Origin: Oidiodendron maius Zn
Taxonomy: Eukaryota > Ascomycota > Leotiomycetes > Myxotrichaceae
Assembly: GCA_000827325.1 (NCBI GenBank)
Contig: KN832871.1
Span: 2,604,001-2,668,000, forward strand
Direction of reading: 5' to 3'
DNA length: 64,000 nucleotides
Shown here one piece after another: positions 57,422 through 64,000 of the stretch (the stretch's first letter is position 1; every line of letters starts with the position of its first letter). Made by a program: the position numbers and the translations under genes. Under the pieces are notes generated by a model that did no database searches, had not been told where the DNA came from, and saw only the letters and a list, made by a program, of their open reading frames with translations.

Positions 57422-59092
57422 ACTCGTTGAATATCATCTCGGCAAGGGTATCCCCCCCTCAAACGCCTGCTCCTTCACGGTCTAACTCACTCGGCAATAT
57501 CTTATCAGCCGCAGTAATCGAGTCGAGAAGGAATTCGCGAGGGACTTTACTCAACGAGAAAGATGAAGGAGAGAATGATGATACCCTGGAACTGAGAAAA
57601 GAGAATGGTGACGCATATGAGAATACTGCGCAAGAGGAAACCCCTCTTTTGGAGAAGTCAGATCACCAATATGATAACCTGGAACCATCCTCTAGCTGGC
57701 GCATCATTCCCAGATTATCTCGCACACTTTTGGATTCGATACGTTGGGTATTATCTACCCTGGCTGCACCAGGTGTCTACCTTATAGCATTCCTATATGA
57801 CGAAAGCGGGCGGTTTGCACCATTCACCCAAATACGCAAGCTTGGGACTGTGTTTTCGGGTAATTCTAGGAGCGCAATGACTAACGAGCGTCAAGAAGTG
57901 TTATCAGCAGAGGACAATGCTCTCGTAGCACAACAGAGAAATTGGAAGGGCGCCGCCGGAAGGCGAGGGTCATTGAAGTCACCTAGGCCACGTGCCTCAA
58001 ATTCCTCTTTGTCCAGTGTATCGTCTGAATCCGAATCCGATCCAGATGGAATAGTGGACGAGGCGGAGCAACTTGCACCAGGAAGCTCCACTCGTCACAC
58101 GCGCTCAAAGACGCAACAAAACTCCGATGATAATACACCTACTAGACGGTCGATCAGAATCAAGCTCAACAACGACGATAGCTTGAGACAGAGGAAACAG
58201 CGGAAGCTTCCCTCTGCCAACACGCAGAGCAATGGGTCTGGCGCAATCTCACCAGCTGAAATATCCCCTGCAGCCCTTAAATCTCCGACTTCTGCCGCCG
58301 CTGCTCTTTCTTTGACCAAGTATCCTAAGGCACCTGCTCCACCCAGACCTCTGATACCTCGCCGCCAACCCTCATACACTCTTCCTGACTCCCCAAACGG
58401 GAGGCTCACGCAGAAGACACTCATCCTTGATCTCGACGAAACATTGATTCATAGCATGGCCAAGGGTGGGCGCATGAGCACCGGGCATATGGTAGAGGTC
58501 AAGCTCAATACACTTGTTGGGGCTGGAGGCAGCACAAGCATTGGCCCCCAGCACCCTATCTTGTATTATGTACATAAAAGGCCACATTGCGACGATTTCT
58601 TACGGCGAGTAAGTTACCCCTCGTCTCACATAATGTCCTTCACTGAACTTCGTAGGTGTGTAAATGGTACAACTTGGTCGTATTCACAGCTTCAGTTCAG
58701 GAATATGCGGATCCCGTGATAGACTGGTTAGAACAGGAACGAAAATTCTTTTCAGGTCGGTACTATCGCCAACACTGTACGTACCGGCATGGTGCTTTTA
58801 TCAAGGACCTGAGCTCCGTGGAGCCGGATCTAAGCAAAGTTATGATTCTGGACAACAGTCCGTTAAGTTACATGTTTCATCAAGGTATGTAGCAATTTGC
58901 CCGGGTTTTCAGACACATTCGTCTGACTGCGGAACAGACAATGCGATACCCATAGAAGGGTGGATCAATGATCCCACCGACAATGATCTCCTCCACCTGG
59001 TGCCATTATTAGAAGGGCTGCAGTATGTGACAGATGTGAGGGCGTTTCTAGCGCTACGTGGTGGGGAGGACGGAAAGCACATGATAGCGTAG
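57418..59092 (+). CDS. nem1: Nem1-like nuclear envelope/ER protein phosphatase
   Basis: Three exons: 57418-58608, 58656-58884 and 58938-59092, 524 residues; introns 47 and 53 nt. A hydrophobic segment lies at about 104-128 (SIRWVLSTLAAPGVYLIAFLY). After a Ser-rich linker, the SCP/FCP-type phosphatase domain begins near residue 330 with TLILDLDETLIHS; the catalytic DxDxT is D338, D340, T342. Further landmarks are KRPHCDDFLRRVCKWYNLVVF across the first splice, VMILDNSPLSYMFHQ and EGWINDPTDNDLLHLVPLL. Nem1 with Spo7 dephosphorylates the lipin Pah1 at the endoplasmic reticulum, steering phosphatidic acid towards triacylglycerol and restraining nuclear membrane growth. The start codon overlaps a short upstream ORF. 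Confidence 0.93.
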
Positions 59093-59754
59093 AAGGTGGT
59101 AGAATAAATATACTCTGTGCACTGTGTTACACATCAGGGCCAAGACGCGCATATTATATTGATAAAAGCGTGTTGCCGAATATGGAGATTTTGCATACAC
59201 ATTTCCAGGTTGGCTTTTCATGAATTGAATTTAAGAGCCTGCTCTCGTTACAGTCAATTCGCTAAATATTCTCTTTGCTATGAATAAGTCTATACCTGTC
59301 CTAGCATTGCGAGCTTGATATTGTAAACCATGTGTTAAAATTCTTGAACATGATTACATATGGTTCTTAAATAGATAGTCAGCCTTCGAAACCAATCATA
59401 CTCGTGTCTTTGGATCGTAAAGAGCCCCGTAAGTATAGAGAACAAAGTTGTACACTGAGATTAATAGTGTGTCCTGGGCTAGCAGAGAAGGAGAAGTAAA
59501 TGCCAACGTTAAAGATGTTGGAGGGGGGGTATAAAGTTCGCCGAGGGGCTCCCTGCGCCGCCGTAATTTTCGACTGTAGATCGTCCACCTCGCATGGTGG
59601 GGTCCGAGTCTTGCACATAACCAAAATTTATGCAACTCACCAACTGACTTCATCTTCACGAATCTCGCTGCTGATCCCCCCAAGTGAATCTGCACACGAC
59701 ATTCACAATGTTATAGTCTTAGATAGACCCCATTGCAGCTTGCCATAGGAACAA
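59093..59754. other. Gap between nem1 and the Pol III subunit gene
   Basis: 662 bases, AT-rich on the left. Promoter of the downstream gene expected here; no further feature seen. Confidence 0.5.
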
Positions 59755-62700
59755 ATGCAGCTCATGTCTACCGGCACAGAGTCCAAGAAGGCCCAAGTGG
59801 TCGACAGGATCCCCAAAAGGATCAAGGAGTTGCAGTTTGGCATACAGTAGGGACTTTGTCCTGCACCCTCTTTTATAGCCTCATTTAACAGTTTGAAGGT
59901 CCAACCAGGACATTGTCAACCAGGCGGTCTTGGAGGTCTCCGATCGCGTCCTCTACGATGTCGAAAAAATGCGTCAGCCGGTTCCCCACGGGGCTCTGGA
60001 CGCTAGATTGGTGGGAGTGTCTGGGACAACATAAAATGGACACGCTGGCTGATACTTTGATCTTTTCTAGGGAATCTCCAGTAAGACTGGAATCTGCGAG
60101 ACTTGTGGAGAAGGACTTCAGAGCTGCAATGGGCATTTTGGTCACGTCAGACTATCTCTCCCCGCATTCCACATTGGCTACTTGAAGTTGACTATAAACA
60201 TCCTGCAAAATATCTGCAAGGTATGATAATTATTCGTCTCAGTGCTGGGCGGAAAGTAACAGAGTCTGTAGGACTGTGCGAGAGTGCTACTTACCGAGCA
60301 AGAACGACGGACGTTTTTAAAGCAACTTCGAGCGCCTGGAATCGACAACTTGAAGCGAACTCAAATCTGCAAAAAGATAAATGAACAATGCCGAAAGGCA
60401 AAACAGTGCCCATATTGCGACGCTGTAAATGGTCAGATCCGCAAAGTGAGCGTCGTGAAAATCACACACGATAAGTACCAAACATATAACAAGTCGACCG
60501 CAGTAAAGAAAGTAATGCCTCCGAGCATGGTTTCATTCCAAAAATCCTTTAATGAGGCCAAGAAAAACAACCCAGAGGTAGACAAACATGCGAAGAAAGC
60601 TACCGATGACCTTAATCCGCTTAGAGTCTTGAATTTATTCAAGATGATTACGCCATCGGACTGTGAGCTATTAGGCATCAATCCAGCAGAAGGCCGGCCT
60701 GAGATGTTCTTGTGGCAATTTGTACCAGCACCACCTATATGCATTCGGCCTTCAGTTGCACAGGAAAATGCAAGCACTGAAGATGACCTTACGACAAAGC
60801 TCTCCGACATTGTGCATATTAGCTCTTTGATTAAGAATTCACTTCAACGAGGGCAGCCTTTACAGACTATCATGGAACAGTGGGAATATCTGCAATTGCA
60901 AATTGCTATGTATGTTAATAGCGATGTCCCTGGCCTTCAGCAGCCTGGCTATGGCAAGGCCATCCGAGGGTTCTGTCAGCGTTTAAAGGGTAAACAAGGC
61001 CGTTTCCGAGGGAATTTGTCTGGAAAGCGTGTGGATTTTTCGGGCCGAACTGTTATCTCTCCTGACCCAAATTTGGGTATCGACGAAGTTGCTGTTCCGA
61101 TCTTGGTTGCCAAGAACCTGACTTATCCTGAGCGAGTCCAGAGGCAAAATATCGAAAAGCTTCAGAAATGTGTGATAAACGGACCCAATATACACCCTGG
61201 CGCCCAACACATAATTAAGAAAGACTCTGATCATAAAATCTCGCTGAAATTTGCTCGGCGGGAGAACGAAGCTAAGCATCTTAAATTTGGCGACATTGTG
61301 GAGAGGCATCTCGAAGACAAGGACATAGTACTCTTCAATCGGCAGCCATCTCTACACAAGCTAAGTATTATGAGTCATTTCGTCAAAGTCAGACCGTGGA
61401 GGACGTTTCGTCTTAATGAGTGTGTCTGCGGACCCTACAATGCTGATTTCGACGGGGATGAGATGAATTTACACGTTCCTCAAACAGAAGAAGCTCGAGC
61501 AGAGGCCATGAGTCTGATGGGAGTTAAGCACAACCTTTCAACCCCTAAAAATGGAGAGCCAATTATTTCGGCGACGCAGGATTTCATCACAGCAGCATAC
61601 CTTCTTAGCAGCAAAGATAACTTCTTTGACCGAAAGACCTTTGCCAATCTCTGCATGTACATGGTAAATGGTAAAGCTCATATTGATCTGCCTCCTCCAG
61701 CAATCATAAAACCGGAAGCAATGTGGACAGGAAAGCAGGTGTTTAGTCTTCTCATGCGGCCCAATAAAACGTCACCGGTCAAAGTCAACTTGGATGCGAA
61801 GTGCCGAGACTTCAAGGGAAAGGTCGAAAAGGGGGCAGACATGGACCTAAATGATGCATATCTCGTGGTGCGAAACTCGGAAGTTATGTGTGGGAGGATG
61901 GACAAGACCACAGTTGGCTCTGGAAAGAAGGATTCAATATTCTATGTCATTCTTCGAGATTTTGGCCCAGATGAGGCGGTTAGTGCTATGAACAGGCTTG
62001 CCAAACTCTCAGCACGGTATCTCACCAATCAAGGATTCTCTATCGGCATCAGCGATGTGTACCCGTCGCAAACACTGAAAGAGAAGAAACATGCCCTGGT
62101 AACTATTGCCTACGAAGAATGTGAGGCATTGATCCAAAAATTCAAAGACGGCAAGCTGGAAAAAGCCACGGGATGCAATATGGAAGAGACACTGGAAAAC
62201 TTAATCTCTGGTATCCTTAGCAGGGTCAGGCAGCAAGCTGGACAGTATTGCATTGATACCCTGAGCAAATGGAACGCCCCCCTGATCATGGCCAAATCTG
62301 GGTCCAAGGGCTCGAATATTAACGTCGCCCAAATGGTGGCAGTTGTAGGACAACAAATTATTGGTGGCCAGCGAGTTCCAGACGGCTTCCAAGATAGAAG
62401 CTTGCCGCACTTTCCAAAAAATGCGAGACAACCTCCTTCCAAGGGTTTCGTTAGAAATAGCTTCTTTTCAGGTCTAACGCCGACGGAGTTCTTGTTTCAC
62501 GCTATATCTGGACGCGAGGGTCTTGTTGATACTGCTGTCAAAACTGCAGAAACCGGATACATGTCTAGACGCCTCATGAAGTCTCTCGAAGACTTGTCAG
62601 TCAAGTATGACAAGACCGTGCGAAACTCATCCAACATAATTGTACAGTTCCAATTTGGTGCCGACAAGCTAGATCCCCTTGACATGGAAGGCGATGCTGT

Positions 62701-64000
62701 CCCAGTGAATTTTAATCGAACCTGGACACACGCAGAAGCTCTAACATGGAATAATGTTGACCGGTCCTTGTTGCCCTACGAGATCACTGCTCACTGTGAG
62801 AGTCTCCTGGCGGAGCAAAAGAAGAAGTATACTAGGAGAGGCTTGCTACATAATGAGTTGCTTCCTTATGACGACCAAAGCGACTATGCCATTGACGAGC
62901 ATGAGAACGCAAGAGACTTCATTACTACAGTTATGAAATATGTAGCCGGGTTGGCCTCGCGAATGGCAAAGCTGCGCCAGACAGCTGGGCTGCGTGACCT
63001 TGAGGACGATCCGGCAATCTCTGGTGATATTTTGGATCTTTCGAAAGAGGATGAAGCTCGGCAATATCAAGTAGAGCAGGTAGCCAAAGTTTCTCTGCCA
63101 ACTCTCAAGATGTTCATAAAGCTCTGTCTGGACAAATACGCGAAAGCTCACGTCGAAGCTGGCCAAGCAGTGGGCGCGGTTGGTGCGCAGTCAATCGGAG
63201 AACCAGGAACTCAGATGACACTAAAAACTTTCCATTTTGCTGGTGTTGCTGGTATGAGCATCACCCAGGGTGTACCTCGTATCAAGGAGATTATCAACGC
63301 TTCGAAGGTTATTAGCACGCCAGTCATAACCTGCCCGCTTCAGAACAACCAACAGATTGAGGCTGCTCGAGTTGTGAAAGGCCGCATTGAGAAAACCTAC
63401 ATCTCCGACGTCATTCGATTCGTTGAGGATATGTGGTCTGCAAAGAGATCGACGGTGTGCCTCTCGATTGATGTTGAAATTCTTAATGATATGCATCTTG
63501 GAATTGGCGTTGAAGACATCGCAACCACTATCTGTAAAAACAAGAAGTTGAAGATCCGTGGAGGCGATGTTACTGTTGTGGGCGACTGTATTTTCGTCCA
63601 GGTGAATCCCGATGGGCCTGCCATCGGAGGACGTGGTTCTAGTGCCAGGAGCAAGATAGCACTTGACCAAAGTGGTCCAGACCTGCTGCTCCGCGTTAAT
63701 TACTTGAAGCGTGTTCTGCCTGCCCTTGCTATATCCGGCTATCCCGATGCCTCAAGAGCCATCATCCAGACATCTGAAGAAAGTGAACATAAAGTTCTCG
63801 TTGAAGGATATGGACTTCGAGCCTGCATGACCACTGAAGGCGTTGTTGGCACTCAGACCACAACTAACAGTGTCATGGAATGCCGAGACGTTCTTGGTAT
63901 CGAGGCTGCTCGCTCAACTATCGCAACTGAGATTGCGGCCGTTATGGGGGATATGGGTATTGATCCTCGCCACATGCAGCTGCTCGCAGATGTGATGACT
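59755..64000 (+). CDS. rpc1: DNA-directed RNA polymerase III largest subunit (3' end beyond window)
   Basis: Exons 59755-59846, 59899-60010, 60071-60220 and 60272 to beyond 64000 are in frame, giving 1361 residues so far of roughly 1460 expected. ATG 59764 is an alternative start. The N-terminal zinc region shows CETCGEGLQSCNGHFGH, and a second cysteine cluster lies at CPYCDAVNG. The catalytic magnesium motif NADFDGDEMN is at 508-517 (D510, D512, D514). The bridge/trigger region includes GAQSIGEPGTQMTLKTFHF and the Pol III-like GMSITQGVPRIKEIINASK; the last visible part is DPRHMQLLADVMT. RPC160-type features (QTTTNSVMECRDVLGIEAARSTI and the overall spacing) separate it from Pol I and Pol II. 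It transcribes tRNA, 5S and other small RNAs. Confidence 0.95.

Noticed and set aside
1-64000. CRISPR arrays, phage genes, intact transposons or a bacterial-type operon
   Set aside because: No spaced direct repeats, integrase, transposase or reverse transcriptase motifs, terminal repeats or polycistronic spacing; the window is ordinary fungal chromosome.

Overview
The window is a gene-dense piece of a filamentous ascomycete chromosome (Pezizomycotina). Evidence: most introns are 46-85 nt with GTANGT-type donors, CTNAC branch points and YAG acceptors; CT-rich promoter tracts occur; the products include typical fungal proteins (Wee1 kinase, Vac7, Zn2Cys6 regulator, Nem1, fimbrin, Ost3/6). A leotiomycete-type fungus fits the overall feel of the proteins, but that is a guess and was not tested. 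Exon structures below were worked out by hand from splice signals, reading-frame continuity and family conservation.

Layout, left to right: wee1 (+, 0.1-3.4 kb); a 2.1 kb promoter/leader with facing GA and CT repeats; vac7 (+, 5.6-8.3); 5-oxoprolinase (+, 9.3-13.8); PC4/SUB1 coactivator (-, 14.1-14.7); Zn2Cys6 transcription factor (+, 15.0-17.2); frameshifted alpha/beta hydrolase (-, 17.4-18.3); an AT-rich gap holding an MFS transporter relic (19.6-20.5); PXA/PX/nexin-C protein (+, 21.4-24.6); OST3/OST6 (-, 24.8-26.0); coiled-coil protein (+, 26.3-28.1); MRM2 methyltransferase (+, 28.5-29.8); ribosomal protein eL18 (-, 30.0-30.9); SLC25 carrier (+, 31.7-32.9); SR splicing factor (+, 33.6-34.8); short-chain dehydrogenase relic (-, about 35.2-35.9); MIT-domain protein (+, 37.1-40.9); fimbrin (-, 41.4-43.6); zinc-finger-like protein (+, 44.8-45.6); PHO89-type phosphate permease relic (+, 46.7-48.1); DDHD phospholipase (+, 48.7-51.9); repeat-rich hypothetical protein (-, 52.2-54.3); eIF2B beta/GCD7 (-, 54.8-56.4); NEM1 (+, 57.4-59.1); RNA polymerase III largest subunit (+, 59.8 to beyond the right edge).

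Most of it is conserved housekeeping: cell-cycle control, vacuole and lipid signalling (Vac7, Nem1, DDHD phospholipase, PX protein), glutathione-cycle catabolism, translation (eL18, eIF2B beta, MRM2), transcription (SUB1, Pol III), splicing and actin bundling. There is no operon-like logic. Accessory content is confined to three gaps, each holding a decayed gene: MFS permease, SDR and Na/phosphate symporter. The first lies beside an intact Zn2Cys6 regulator and a frameshifted hydrolase, which may be what is left of a small catabolic cluster.

I found no CRISPR, phage, intact transposon, tRNA or convincing new multi-gene system. The most unusual items are the 14-residue repeat protein at 52.2-54.3 kb, the stop-start-overlapping upstream ORF of NEM1, a perfect TCACGTGA site in the eL18/carrier promoter, and the pattern of relics.
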